Source: Schlesneria paludicola DSM 18645 (GTDB lineage: Bacteria > Planctomycetota > Planctomycetia > Planctomycetales > Planctomycetaceae). From it: a DNA stretch of 64,000 bases. A model generated the notes under the pieces. The model made no database searches. It had not been told where the DNA came from and saw only the letters and a list, made by a program, of their open reading frames with translations. Within the stretch, counting starts at the first letter, position 1, and each line of letters opens with the position of its first letter. The position numbers and the translations under genes were made by a program. The stretch covers positions 1,344,581 to 1,408,580 of the forward strand of contig NZ_JH636434.1 of NCBI RefSeq assembly GCF_000255655.1, written 5' to 3'. Shown one piece after another: positions 35,766 through 44,927 of this stretch.

Positions 35766-37520
35766 TTATCGCAGGAAGCGAATTCGTTCCCAGTCAGGAA
35801 TACGAAGATGAATCTCTTGATTCCCGATCCGCAGGTTACCCGGTTTGGATGGCAAGTGCACCAGGAACGGCTTCCCGATCAGATGCTTTCGCGGCACCGT
35901 TGGTTTGTCCCAGCGGCGACTGTCATGAGAGACGGGGCTGTTGTCCCCCAGCACGAAGAATTCATCGGGTCCCAGTTCGTACGGGCGATTCACCGCGTGT
36001 CGACTGCGAGATTCGGTGTAGTACACGTCACGATAAAGTTTGAGCTGGCTCATCTTGATGTCGACGCCGCGTGCACCAAACCGAACGGGGATTCGCGGAG
36101 GCTGGACGTTTCTCGGCAAGTCGATTGCGGCCGGTTCCATCACCGGTTTTCCGTTGATGGCGATCAGCACTTGCCTGTCGATCAGTGACACTTCGATCAG
36201 GCCCCCCGCTTCCGTGAATGACGACGGCCATGGAGCCGATACGACCGCCTCGGATTCACTGTGACGCGTATCGGCCCGTGTCCCAATCGTCACTCCGTCG
36301 GGCAACACATCGACAAACAGACTGACTTCGCGGCGCACAATATCGAACACCACTGAATACACGGATGCGCCATTGGTCATCTCGACCACGAACTCACCCG
36401 CTCCGCCTTGCCAGGCAACACGCGCAGATAGCATCAAATCGAGGACCGGATTGGGGGTTCCCACTTCGTCCGGCGGGTTGTATCCATATTCGTCGGAGAT
36501 CGGCACGATGTGCGATGCTTCGTAAAGATCCTGGACCGCGCGATAGAACACTTGATCGGTGGTCAGTTCCATCAGCTTTCGGGCGACCTCTTTCGAAAGT
36601 GCCCCCGTCACATGGAACTCGCTGTTCTTTGGGTCGAACTTCAGTCCCGCATCGGGAACTAGGGAACTGTTAAGATCTTCCGGCCACTGACTGAGTGGGA
36701 CGGAGGTATCGTGCAGGCCTCCTGATCGGATCCAGTGATGGTATTCGACCCAGGCGAGCGGGGTCTTGTCGGGACGACGGACATTTCCACCACGCAACTG
36801 GAACGACTTCGAACCCGCCGTCCAGACGGTCGTCTTTGATCTCTCAAGATCGTCTTCGGTTTCATCCACGCACTTCCAGTGCGGTTCAAACTCGTCATCA
36901 TCTGTCGGTCGGTAGTCATGATCATGGACCAGAATCCGGGTCGCCACTTGTTGTGCATAGTTTTTCCGGGCAATCTGACCATCAATGATCACATCCCCGC
37001 CCTGGATCTGAATTCGCTCGCCAGGCAAGCCGACGGCCCGTTTCACATAGGCTTCCGTCGGATGAGCCGGGTTCCGGAAGACAATGACATCCCAGCGACG
37101 TGGTGGGCGATAGAGGTAGGCCTGCTTGTTGACCAGCAGTTGATCTCCGTGATTTCGCGGAACTTCCGAAACGTCGATTCCGTGTTGTCCGCAATTGGGA
37201 CAGACCGCGCGGGTGCGATTGGCCACCACAGACTCGGCATCGGGATCCTCGTCCGTGTCATAGGCCGTCCCAAAGGGGAACGTGATCTGACACGTGGGAC
37301 AAACGATCCGCTTATGAAATCCCAGCAGACAGGGGGCCATTGACCCCGTCGAGATCATATAGCCTTCTGCCGCAAATGTGCGAAACAGAAGCACGGCAAT
37401 AAACAGCGAAACGAACGCTTCAACCAGGGCGCGAAACGTACCTCGCTCGTCAACATCGAAGTCGGATCCCGACGTACCCACCGCATTGACAGTCGGCGTC
37501 GGAGTAGACAATTGAGTCAT
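35766..37520 (-). CDS. lepB: Type I signal peptidase, enlarged, with zinc ribbon and lectin-like insert
   Basis: Signal peptidase I removes export signals at the outer face of the membrane. The 584-residue protein is more than twice the usual length. Order: one membrane span (33-50), box B STGSM with nucleophile Ser60, a zinc ribbon with CPTC (74-77) and CPNC (107-110), box D YVKRAVGLPGE with the general base Lys160, a roughly 330-residue insert whose later part resembles a concanavalin/LamG beta-sandwich (FEVEM.., IPVRFGARGVDIKMSQLKLYRD), and box E LGDNSPVSHDSR. The catalytic pair is intact. The ATG at 37520 is used rather than the TTG at 37529. It is divergent from the lipoprotein gene and tandem with yhaN. 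Confidence 0.92.
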   Translation of the reverse strand: MTQLSTPTPTVNAVGTSGSDFDVDERGTFRALVEAFVSLFIAVLLFRTFAAEGYMISTGSMAPCLLGFHKRIVCPTCQITFPFGTAYDTDEDPDAESVVANRTRAVCPNCGQHGIDVSEVPRNHGDQLLVNKQAYLYRPPRRWDVIVFRNPAHPTEAYVKRAVGLPGERIQIQGGDVIIDGQIARKNYAQQVATRILVHDHDYRPTDDDEFEPHWKCVDETEDDLERSKTTVWTAGSKSFQLRGGNVRRPDKTPLAWVEYHHWIRSGGLHDTSVPLSQWPEDLNSSLVPDAGLKFDPKNSEFHVTGALSKEVARKLMELTTDQVFYRAVQDLYEASHIVPISDEYGYNPPDEVGTPNPVLDLMLSARVAWQGGAGEFVVEMTNGASVYSVVFDIVRREVSLFVDVLPDGVTIGTRADTRHSESEAVVSAPWPSSFTEAGGLIEVSLIDRQVLIAINGKPVMEPAAIDLPRNVQPPRIPVRFGARGVDIKMSQLKLYRDVYYTESRSRHAVNRPYELGPDEFFVLGDNSPVSHDSRRWDKPTVPRKHLIGKPFLVHLPSKPGNLRIGNQEIHLRIPDWERIRFLR

Positions 37521-37850
37521 CAATACCAACCGTGGAGACGCAACCGGACATCCTGTCCGATTTCATCAAGAATGGAGATCTTCAACGAACATTTGCGGGC
37601 AACGTTGAAAGTTCAACGATCCCCAGGATTCTACTCCATCATTCTCCAGGCAGGAAATAGAAGCGTTCCCGCGATTCTCTGGGATTCAGGGTCTGTCCAG
37701 CTGGCCACTTGTCCCGCCCGCGAATTCCGTCTTCGCGCGGAATCGGCCGATTGCTATCTTCACGCCGCGCAGAGGGATATTGCGCAAACTCATTGTGCGC
37801 GGCGAACGAGAACCGCCGCAAGACGATGGCTCACCATGGAAGGCAATGCG

Positions 37851-39035
37851 ATGTCACCAGCGACACTGCGATGGATGTTGATTGGATCACTGTTGTGCGT
37901 CAGCCTGTCCGGTTGCAGCTATTTCCAAGACTCGGTGGCGGACGATGACACTGAACTGAATGAATTGGACGGCACCGAAACCGACCAGAGTTCCTCCGAA
38001 GCCGAAACGCGTCTAATGGCAGGTGAGAATTCCCCCATCCAAGAGGGCCTGCTGGAGTTGAAAGTGAAAGTGGGCGATCGTTTCCCGCTTTCAAAACGAG
38101 TCTCGAATCGACTGACGCAGTCCGACGCCAACGGCGTCAGCGAAAACACGTCTCAAACCGACATGATGCTGTCACTGGTCGTCGAGGATGTGCAACCCGA
38201 TGGGCGAAAGCTCCTCTCAGTCCACTATCACCGCGTCAAATACGATCAGGACATTCACGGAAAGAAAGTCTCGTACTCTTCGGACCGGCCCGGCGAAGTA
38301 GTGCCACCTGAAGCCATGCTCTATGCCGGACTGGCAAAGAACGGCTTTTCGTTCTGGATCGGCCCCGACAACAAGGTCATCGAGATCGTTGGCTTCAATG
38401 ACTTTCTACGACGCTGTCTAAGCAGCGTTCCTCCACAGCATGTCGCCATGGTGCAGAAACAATTGGATGCCACACGACGCGAGGACGGAATCGCGAATTT
38501 TATCGACGACAGCATCGGCCTGTTGCCATACAGCAACGACCCGAAGCACCCAGGCGTTTCTGTAAAAGAAGGAGCCACCTGGGAACTTGATCCCCGACAT
38601 TCGGACGGGCCAATTCCCACCATCGTCAACACACAGTGCATGTTGAAAGAACTGACGCCAACATCCGCCGAGATTCTGCTGTCCGGTCGAATCAGTGGAA
38701 ACACGAACCCAACCGTGATTCGAACGGCCGAAGGTTCCATGAAGATTCAGGTCAAGGGGGGCCAGTGTACGGGAACCTGTCGCGTGGATCGCATCACCGG
38801 CCTGCCGACGCAATCGCGGGTCCAGCGTTACCTTGAGATCGGCATGGAAACGTCCGATGGAAAACAGATCCACCAGACGAAAGAATCCGTCAGCGAGATC
38901 ACGTCGTTCTTGAACCAATTGCAAATGCCGCCCGTGGGGTCATCCACTCCGATTCAGCAAACGAATTTTCGGAATGCCATCGGAGCAGAATCGCATCGTC
39001 GCGTCGATCAGGCGGGTGGCGCACGTAAATTCTAA
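37851..39035 (+). CDS. Lipoprotein, DUF6263-like
   Basis: The 394-residue protein has a lipoprotein signal (LIGSLLCVSLSGC lipobox) and so should be anchored to a membrane by its Cys. The mature part resembles the DUF6263 family: an early LKVKVGDRFPLSKRV strand, MLSLVVEDVQPDG, FWIGPDNKVIEIVGFNDFL, and a late CRVDRITGLPTQSRVQR segment. The family's role is unknown. GGAAGG lies about 8 bases before the ATG at 37851; the frame is open far upstream but that part overlaps the divergent promoter region and lacks coding character. Confidence 0.8.
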   Translation: MSPATLRWMLIGSLLCVSLSGCSYFQDSVADDDTELNELDGTETDQSSSEAETRLMAGENSPIQEGLLELKVKVGDRFPLSKRVSNRLTQSDANGVSENTSQTDMMLSLVVEDVQPDGRKLLSVHYHRVKYDQDIHGKKVSYSSDRPGEVVPPEAMLYAGLAKNGFSFWIGPDNKVIEIVGFNDFLRRCLSSVPPQHVAMVQKQLDATRREDGIANFIDDSIGLLPYSNDPKHPGVSVKEGATWELDPRHSDGPIPTIVNTQCMLKELTPTSAEILLSGRISGNTNPTVIRTAEGSMKIQVKGGQCTGTCRVDRITGLPTQSRVQRYLEIGMETSDGKQIHQTKESVSEITSFLNQLQMPPVGSSTPIQQTNFRNAIGAESHRRVDQAGGARKF

Positions 39036-39061
39036 AGATGAAGTTACGACGCGGTGACGAC

Positions 39062-40141
39062 CTACTTCGTATTCGGCCCGAGGAATCGCAGCCACCTGCG
39101 ATCGGTGATCGACCCCGTTGCAGCGCTGATATTCTCCAGCTCGGAAAGCGACGTCAGTCCCAGTCGCTTCATGTGCTTTTCGATCGTTTCGCGATCCGAT
39201 TGAATCTGTGATCGTTCGCGGGCGAGACGTGCTCGTTCCAGCGACATCTCGACTTCACCCAGACGCACTTGAACGTCAAGGTGTTCCATGATCGATTCGA
39301 CGCGAAGCTGAAGGTCGGCAGGCACGTTTCCCAACGCGGCCCAGTCATTCGGCAACGCCAGCACATTCCGCGTGCGAAACAGTCGATTCAATTGAATGAT
39401 ATACGTATCACGTTCGAGAATTGCCGCCTTAAGATCGTCATGGCTGGCTGATTGGAAATCCACATCGACTGGCGTCGGAGTCTCCGTCATCAGCTTCAGG
39501 ATCTCGCGATCGTCCGTCATTTCAACCGGTTCAGGCGCAGCGATGAATTCTCCGTCCAGAATCTGACTCTTAATCGTTTGCCAGCATGGCGACGATTCAT
39601 CAAGCGTCATATTGACCGAGTCAGTGTGCTGATCCGAATTTGTCTCGGGAGGCAAATTGAGACGTCGAATTCGTTCTTCGAAGTCATTCGGTTCGCTCGC
39701 CGTCCGATGGCCGCGTGGCTGGTTCTTGACCAGGTCACAAAGCGACGCCAATTGAGAATCGATGCGCACCAGCAGTGATCCCGCCTGCGTCTCTTCCCAG
39801 TCTGCGGCCATCTGCCGCAGATCGTCCATGAAAGGCGATCGTCCATCATGCAAATCCGCAAAGGGATTTGCCGACATCGACGACCGATTGCCGCGAGAAC
39901 GATCAGCGCCTGTTCGTTCGATCCGGTCAAGCTGCTCAACCGCTTGCTCAAGTTCTTTCACGAGCGCGGTAATCAGTTCGTCTTTTTGATCCAGATCATG
40001 CTGATATTTGGTAATCACTTCCGTCCCAACCGCGCCTTCATGTGACGAAGCGGCATCAAGTGCCTTCAGGGCGACTGAGGATTCTATCGGCTGAGTTGTG
40101 TGTTTAGGCATCTGGGATACCAGTGTCATCTCGAACGGCAT
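39062..40141 (-). CDS. Coiled-coil protein of unknown function
   Basis: No family recognised. Up to 359 residues, no signal or membrane span. It has two likely coiled coils, near residues 44-78 (YQHDLDQKDELITALVKEL) and 287-330 (LGEVEMSLERARLARERSQ), separated by a polar, Asp/Ser-rich linker. A late ILERDTYIIQLNRLFRTRN segment resembles a dimerisation helix. The start is uncertain: Met at 40141, 40129 or 40111 are all possible. It is convergent with the lipoprotein gene (26-base gap) and divergent from the universal stress gene. A cytoplasmic structural or chemoreceptor-adaptor-like role is possible but unproven. Confidence 0.65.
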   Translation of the reverse strand: MPFEMTLVSQMPKHTTQPIESSVALKALDAASSHEGAVGTEVITKYQHDLDQKDELITALVKELEQAVEQLDRIERTGADRSRGNRSSMSANPFADLHDGRSPFMDDLRQMAADWEETQAGSLLVRIDSQLASLCDLVKNQPRGHRTASEPNDFEERIRRLNLPPETNSDQHTDSVNMTLDESSPCWQTIKSQILDGEFIAAPEPVEMTDDREILKLMTETPTPVDVDFQSASHDDLKAAILERDTYIIQLNRLFRTRNVLALPNDWAALGNVPADLQLRVESIMEHLDVQVRLGEVEMSLERARLARERSQIQSDRETIEKHMKRLGLTSLSELENISAATGSITDRRWLRFLGPNTK

Positions 40142-40431
40142 GTCGCATCGCGCGTTCGTTTGACAGGAAGACCATCGGGGATCGATTGGCTTTCTTGCGA
40201 TCGAAAGTCAAAATCAGGGACAGTTGCAGATCGAGCGACGAAACCGCGTTCGTGCAGTGAACGGAATTTCCGTTGTTGCTCGATCACTGCCAACCTATCT
40301 CAGGCAATTCGGCGACGTAGCAATTGGGCAACAAACCGTGTTGAATCTGTCGTTCCCCATGCCGAATATGCACAGAATGACGAATTGTTCAGTGAACGCA
40401 GGCGCCCCTGTGAATGTGAGAACCCCGCTGA

Positions 40432-41361
40432 ATGTTTCGATTTGAAAACGTCCTCGTTGCCGTCTCTCCAGTTGAAACTGTGGCGCCGCTACACGAGATC
40501 TCGTCAATCAGACTCACGCCTGTCCACATAGCCGCCATTGACTTGGCACTTGTCACCGGCGCTCAACTGACATTTTGTGCCGTCGTCGCGCCACAACCTA
40601 CCGATGCCCCATCGAATGCTTTCACTGTTCCGATAGCCGTCCAATCGGATGAAGGCATTCGTCGCGAATTGATCTCATTGCAGGAACAGGCCGCGGCAAA
40701 AGGCATTTCCGCGCGATGCCTGATTCGATCGGGCGACTTTTCAGAGGAACTGATCGCCGAATCCTTCGAAGACTCCTACGACCTTGTGATGTTCACAGGG
40801 ACGTCGGCAGGCGCGCACGATAAGAACTCCAGAGCTCCCGTGGTCGACAATCTGCTGTTGAGATCACGATGTTCCGCCTGGGCGTTCCATCCCAAACGTC
40901 AAGGCGATCCCCTGAACATCGGTTTCATTGGCCAAACCAGCGAGAACCTTGCGCTGCCACTCGCCGTGACGCTCGCCCGACTCTTGAATGCACGACTGCA
41001 TGTGCTGCACCCCATCAATCGCTTCGAATTGACGAGCGATGACGGCATTTCAATTGCGGACTCCGACCCAGTCGAAGAACTGGCGAGCCTTCGGCGAACG
41101 GCGGAATCCGAACTGAAATCGCAACTCGAACGGACCGATTTTCGGGCACTACCGTTCGGTTCGAAACTCGAGATTCTCGATGACGATTCAGAAACGCGGA
41201 TCGCCCGCTATGCGACCGAAAATCAGCTCGACCTGCTCATCGTTAGTCGACGACGCCTTGTTCGCGATTGCGATCCGAAACGGTCGCTCCGCGAGGAATG
41301 GAGTGACCTTGCAAGAAATCACTCCCTCCTGGCGGTCGTTCCGAATCCCGCAACGGCCTGA
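40432..41361 (+). CDS. Tandem universal stress protein (UspA-like)
   Basis: A 309-residue protein with two UspA-like halves. The first begins FENVLVAVSP and has a late DLVMFTGTSAG strand; the second starts LNIGFIGQTSEN, continues LARLLNARLHVLHP, and ends LDLLIVSRRRL followed by a short HSLLAVVP strand. The ATP-binding Gly motif GxxGS is degraded in both halves (GTSAGAHDKN), so nucleotide binding is doubtful. Likely a soluble stress protein; it stands alone. Confidence 0.78.
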   Translation: MFRFENVLVAVSPVETVAPLHEISSIRLTPVHIAAIDLALVTGAQLTFCAVVAPQPTDAPSNAFTVPIAVQSDEGIRRELISLQEQAAAKGISARCLIRSGDFSEELIAESFEDSYDLVMFTGTSAGAHDKNSRAPVVDNLLLRSRCSAWAFHPKRQGDPLNIGFIGQTSENLALPLAVTLARLLNARLHVLHPINRFELTSDDGISIADSDPVEELASLRRTAESELKSQLERTDFRALPFGSKLEILDDDSETRIARYATENQLDLLIVSRRRLVRDCDPKRSLREEWSDLARNHSLLAVVPNPATA

Positions 41362-41421
41362 GTTCGCGTGAAGCGGGATCGTTCCCGTCGCTCTCCGGCG
41401 CGTGCCGTATCACTCAACAGG

Positions 41422-43635
41422 TCATTCGTCCGCGGACAGTTCCATCGTCATCAGTTTTGCCGCGGCTCGTTCAGACAATTGCCTGGCCTGGGCAATCGAA
41501 GTATCCACCGACAGATTGATCGTCACCGTCCACTGGCCATCGGACGGAGCGATAAAGTTCCATGTCGGCATGACGGCACAACTTTGATGAACCAGCTCGT
41601 AGCCACTTTCCGATTGACTGACCGTCTGAATCGGTTGAGTCCAGAATCGTGCCGCGTGCGAAACATCCAGTGAAACGTCCAGCCCCAACCATTCATCCAC
41701 AAGCCCGACTCGTTCGGACGGCTCGGTTGCCTGTGATCGTTCGAGCGTCCCCAGATTCTGCCCATCGGCATCGTAGTAATACCGGTCATTTGCCCCCGCC
41801 GGCATCGCAGCGAAATTGAATTCCACCCCGAAGTGAATCGGTAAGCCAACCGGCAAATTTTCCAGGCGATACTGAATCTCAATCGAGCTTCGTTGCTGCG
41901 CACACATCGAAACCGTCTTGGACACCTTGACCTGATACGGCCCCAACTGTCCCTCGCGCCACAGCGTCGCTTCGACGCGTTCGTCCGATCGACGAATCTT
42001 CGAGAGATACACTCCCTCGACGAAGTCTCCCAGTTCTCCCTGTCCGTGTTCGAAGCTTCGATGGTCCAAGCCGGGCTGCAAGAAGTGATCGACGAGACTC
42101 TTGCGAGCCCAGCTATCGTATTGCAGTTTCTGGTCCAGGTTCGGCTGCTTGAAACGGACACCGCCATTGGGATCAACACCGCCGCCGGTATCGCTTGCGG
42201 CCTGTCCGGCGTGCGCCCGAATTCGGTCGTGGTACGGTTCTGATCGTCGATTCAACGTGGCCAGCAGGTTCGTTTGAATCTGGCGAACATCTAGCTCGTA
42301 CAGATGACCACCTTTACCGGGCGACAAGAAGGCCGTGAGTCCTTCACCGCCCATGCGAATTTCCTTCCGGGCATCGAGATTAAAATCGTCGGCAGCAATC
42401 TCGACGCCGCGCGCTTTTCGTCCCGCGGCACGATCGAGCAACATCTCGGCGGAAATCAAACTCCGATAGACGGCGTTGCGGAGATGCGGCAGATACAGCC
42501 CGCCGAAGGCGCCGTGCCAGTACGAACAATTGCACTGTCCGCGATAGAGTTCGCGGCGAGCATCCGCAACCAATTGCAAACCGGCACCAGACGTCACGGT
42601 GGACGAGACCTCTTCCAAGCGACGGCTGACCTGCATCATCCGCGAGTACATCTCGTTGGACTCGGGATACTTCACCAAGAAATTTCGCCAGAATCCGGCA
42701 CGAACAAATTGCCGCATCGAATGCCAGTCGTGGCGTTGTTCGTTCATCGATACGAGATTGCGATACTGAGTCTGCTTTTCCGTCGGAAGCGCCCACTCGG
42801 TCATTTCGCGATAGCTGGCATCGGGAAGGTAGACGCGTCCCAGCGGCGAAACATAGTCCACCGTCTCGGCCATCGTGGTGACATGCAGCCACTCTTGATT
42901 CTCGCGCAGCGCTGTGAAGAAACGACGTAGCCAGCCGTCGCGATAGACGTGATCTTTTGAACCTGGCCAAACGCCGAACTTTTCGCCGTCATCACCAAAG
43001 ATCAGAACGGCATTCGGAAATCGCTCGGCGATCCCCCGGCAGTGGTTGATCAGTTCCTGGGGATCGGCATATGGGATCAAGTAACGCAGTCGCTCGCCGC
43101 CCGCGAAGACTTTCAGCAGACGACCGCTTTCTTCCGTCAGATAAAAGCCGTGCAGGCTGTCTTCATTCAGTCCCGCATTGCGAAAATGCGTGTCGTCAAG
43201 CAGCGTGTATTCGATGCCCGCGTCGACAATCTCGCCCGCGAAGGATTGTTCCCACACGCGTTCCGGCACCCACATTCCGCGGACCCGAGTTTCGAACAGA
43301 TTTTCCAGATGCCGTTTATAAAGCTGAATCTGCCCGATTCGATCACGGCGCGGAATCGCCGAAAGAATCGGTTCATAATAGGGACCGCCCAGAATTTCGA
43401 TCTGACCGCGCTGGACGAACTCCCGCACGCGGGCAATGTACTCGGGATGATTGACCTCGAGCCAATCGAGCAGGCTGCCCGAAATGTGCAGCACGACGGG
43501 CAATTCGGGAAAGTCTTGTAACACGTCAAGAAAAGGAACGTAACTGTCTTGGAACGCCCCTTCGAACACGCCATCAAAGTTCCCGACGGGTTGATGGTTG
43601 TGCAGCGTTAGAATCAGTCGCACCTGGCCATTCAT
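41422..43635 (-). CDS. GH57 family 4-alpha-glucanotransferase / alpha-amylase
   Basis: A 737-residue GH57 enzyme that rearranges or cleaves alpha-1,4-glucans. Five family motifs are visible: LTLHNHQPVGNF near the start, GGPYYEPIL, the nucleophile Glu in GMWVPERVWE, the acid/base Asp in IFGDDGEKFG, and a late YWHGAFGGLYLP. DUF1925- and DUF1926-type domains follow, as in the Thermococcus litoralis glucanotransferase. No signal peptide, so it acts in the cytoplasm, most likely on glycogen or maltodextrins. It stands alone. Confidence 0.93.
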   Translation of the reverse strand: MNGQVRLILTLHNHQPVGNFDGVFEGAFQDSYVPFLDVLQDFPELPVVLHISGSLLDWLEVNHPEYIARVREFVQRGQIEILGGPYYEPILSAIPRRDRIGQIQLYKRHLENLFETRVRGMWVPERVWEQSFAGEIVDAGIEYTLLDDTHFRNAGLNEDSLHGFYLTEESGRLLKVFAGGERLRYLIPYADPQELINHCRGIAERFPNAVLIFGDDGEKFGVWPGSKDHVYRDGWLRRFFTALRENQEWLHVTTMAETVDYVSPLGRVYLPDASYREMTEWALPTEKQTQYRNLVSMNEQRHDWHSMRQFVRAGFWRNFLVKYPESNEMYSRMMQVSRRLEEVSSTVTSGAGLQLVADARRELYRGQCNCSYWHGAFGGLYLPHLRNAVYRSLISAEMLLDRAAGRKARGVEIAADDFNLDARKEIRMGGEGLTAFLSPGKGGHLYELDVRQIQTNLLATLNRRSEPYHDRIRAHAGQAASDTGGGVDPNGGVRFKQPNLDQKLQYDSWARKSLVDHFLQPGLDHRSFEHGQGELGDFVEGVYLSKIRRSDERVEATLWREGQLGPYQVKVSKTVSMCAQQRSSIEIQYRLENLPVGLPIHFGVEFNFAAMPAGANDRYYYDADGQNLGTLERSQATEPSERVGLVDEWLGLDVSLDVSHAARFWTQPIQTVSQSESGYELVHQSCAVMPTWNFIAPSDGQWTVTINLSVDTSIAQARQLSERAAAKLMTMELSADE

Positions 43636-43984
43636 GCTTCTTACCTATCCCTGGGCAAATCTGGTCAAACTCGACAAGTGCGTAAGCGGATCGGTCTGCT
43701 GGGCCCATGGCAATCGTTTCGTCTTGATTGACGTTCTCGAATCGCCAGCGCGTGACCTGCCGAAATTCGTTCCCAACGAAGCCCGGCGCGCAGTGTCCTA
43801 AACCGCAGAATCGTCATTTTGGAGCGCAACCTGTATCGAATCTCGTACAGCCAGCGAGGTCGCAAACGGTAGATCAAAACCTGGAAAGCCTGCGAGTCTG
43901 GCGAACTCTTGGCGCGGCGAAACTTCGGAAAATTCACAGAAGTCAAACGCCAGCGAGAGTCACGCTCGGCCGCAACGCCCTGAA

Positions 43985-44064
43985 TGATTTGTCGCTGAGT
44001 TGCCAGAAAGAGGACTGGCTCCGCCAGCTGCCTGTCCCCTTTCTGGCAAACCGCTCACAAATCA
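43985..44064. repeat. GGGGACTGGC-family hairpin, copy 1 (80 bases)
   Basis: Inner arms TTGCCAGAAAGAGGAC (44000-44015) and GTCCCCTTTCTGGCAA (44034-44049) pair with one mismatch. Outside them, both strands have a 7-base unpaired stretch, then TGATTTGT (43985-43992) pairs with ACAAATCA (44057-44064). The core ACTGGCTCCG is shared with the copies at 55621 and, inverted, 44250. The symmetric 7-base internal loop suggests a folded RNA or cruciform. Confidence 0.85.
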
Positions 44065-44249
44065 AACTGCCGATCAGCTCTCGGGACTTCAGGGCCGCGA
44101 ACGTTATGTAACGTCCTGGCGAGACGCTGCGGTTCGGCAAACGGCGATTCAATCCAGAATCCGCGAGAGCTCACCGCCCTTGTTGCCATCATCGCCAATC
44201 GCGGGCGGTAACAACGAGAATTCCCAGAGTTGCCGCTCTGCCGAAACAA

Positions 44250-44305
44250 GCGTTGAAAGAAAGGGGACTGGCACCTTGCGGAGCCAGTCCCCTTTCCTTC
44301 AACGC
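44250..44305. repeat. GGGGACTGGC-family hairpin, copy 2 (56 bases)
   Basis: GCGTTGAAAGAAAGGGGAC followed by TGGC (44250-44272) pairs with its inverted copy at 44283-44305 with a single difference (A against G, which still allows a G-U pair in RNA). The loop is ACCTTGCGGA. The GGGGACTGGC core is common to the family; the outer bases GTTGAAAGAAA differ from those of the other copies but remain paired. Confidence 0.9.
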
Positions 44306-44481
44306 GCCGCGCCGTGACACGGCTCGGCTCGGCCGAATCAATGAACGAGACAACTTGGGCTCGTCAGATTTGGACGACAACGAACAACGCGGCGGATTTG
44401 CCAAACGTGCGACTCAGAACGCACCGCATGACCAACGCCTGTCATGCAGTGTCATCCGAATTCTGATTCGTGACGCAGAAA

Positions 44482-44829
44482 TCAGTGGTGACCGCAACCA
44501 CCGCTGCCACAACCGCCACCCATATTCATCGAGCGGCTTTTTCCGAGAGCATCTTCCGCTTCGGGAATTCGACCGCAGCGCTGGTAGATCACTGACAGTT
44601 GCGACTGCGAAAAGGCATCGTTGGGATTCAGTTCCACGACTTTCTTCGCGTGAGAAATCGCTTCGTCGAACTTCCCCAACTTCTGCAACATCACTGCCAA
44701 CGCGGAATGCGTCAACGCGTGTTCCGGGGCGATCGTCTCGATCTCTTGCAGTTTCGCGACGGCCGCCGGGATGTCCCCTTTATCTTTCAGGGCAATTGCT
44801 TCATCGTACATTACGTCTGGATTCGACAT
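44482..44829 (-). CDS. Short TPR protein with Cys/Gly/His C-terminal tail
   Basis: A 115-residue protein (or 122 from 44850). It contains about two and a half tetratricopeptide repeats (DEAIALKDKGDIPAAVAKL, HSALAVMLQKLGKFDEAIS, SQLSVIYQRCGRIPEAEDAL) and ends in GGGCGSGGCGHH, a likely metal-binding tail. TPR units hold protein partners; the tail suggests binding of a metal ion such as zinc, copper or nickel. The inner Met at 44829 is chosen because AGGAAAA precedes it at a normal distance. It is divergent from the ArnT-like gene across about 100 bases. Confidence 0.85.
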   Translation of the reverse strand: MSNPDVMYDEAIALKDKGDIPAAVAKLQEIETIAPEHALTHSALAVMLQKLGKFDEAISHAKKVVELNPNDAFSQSQLSVIYQRCGRIPEAEDALGKSRSMNMGGGCGSGGCGHH

Positions 44830-44927
44830 CGGACTATTTTCCTGGGACATGTAAACCGTGCACTTGAGACATAATCATAGGCGGTTGGGGAAGACGATCC
44901 AACCCACGGCGCGATATCTTATTTGAC

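Larger units (their letters stand above)
43636..44481. other. 846-base region with two hairpin repeats and no gene
   Basis: Lies between the start of the GH57 gene and the 3' end of the TPR gene. No frame here has recognisable domains. It holds the two best copies of the GGGGACTGGC hairpin family (43985-44064 and 44250-44305), about 185 bases apart. Confidence 0.6.

Noticed and set aside
42304-42930. 208-residue plus frame inside the GH57 gene
   Set aside because: Antisense shadow of a strongly conserved enzyme.
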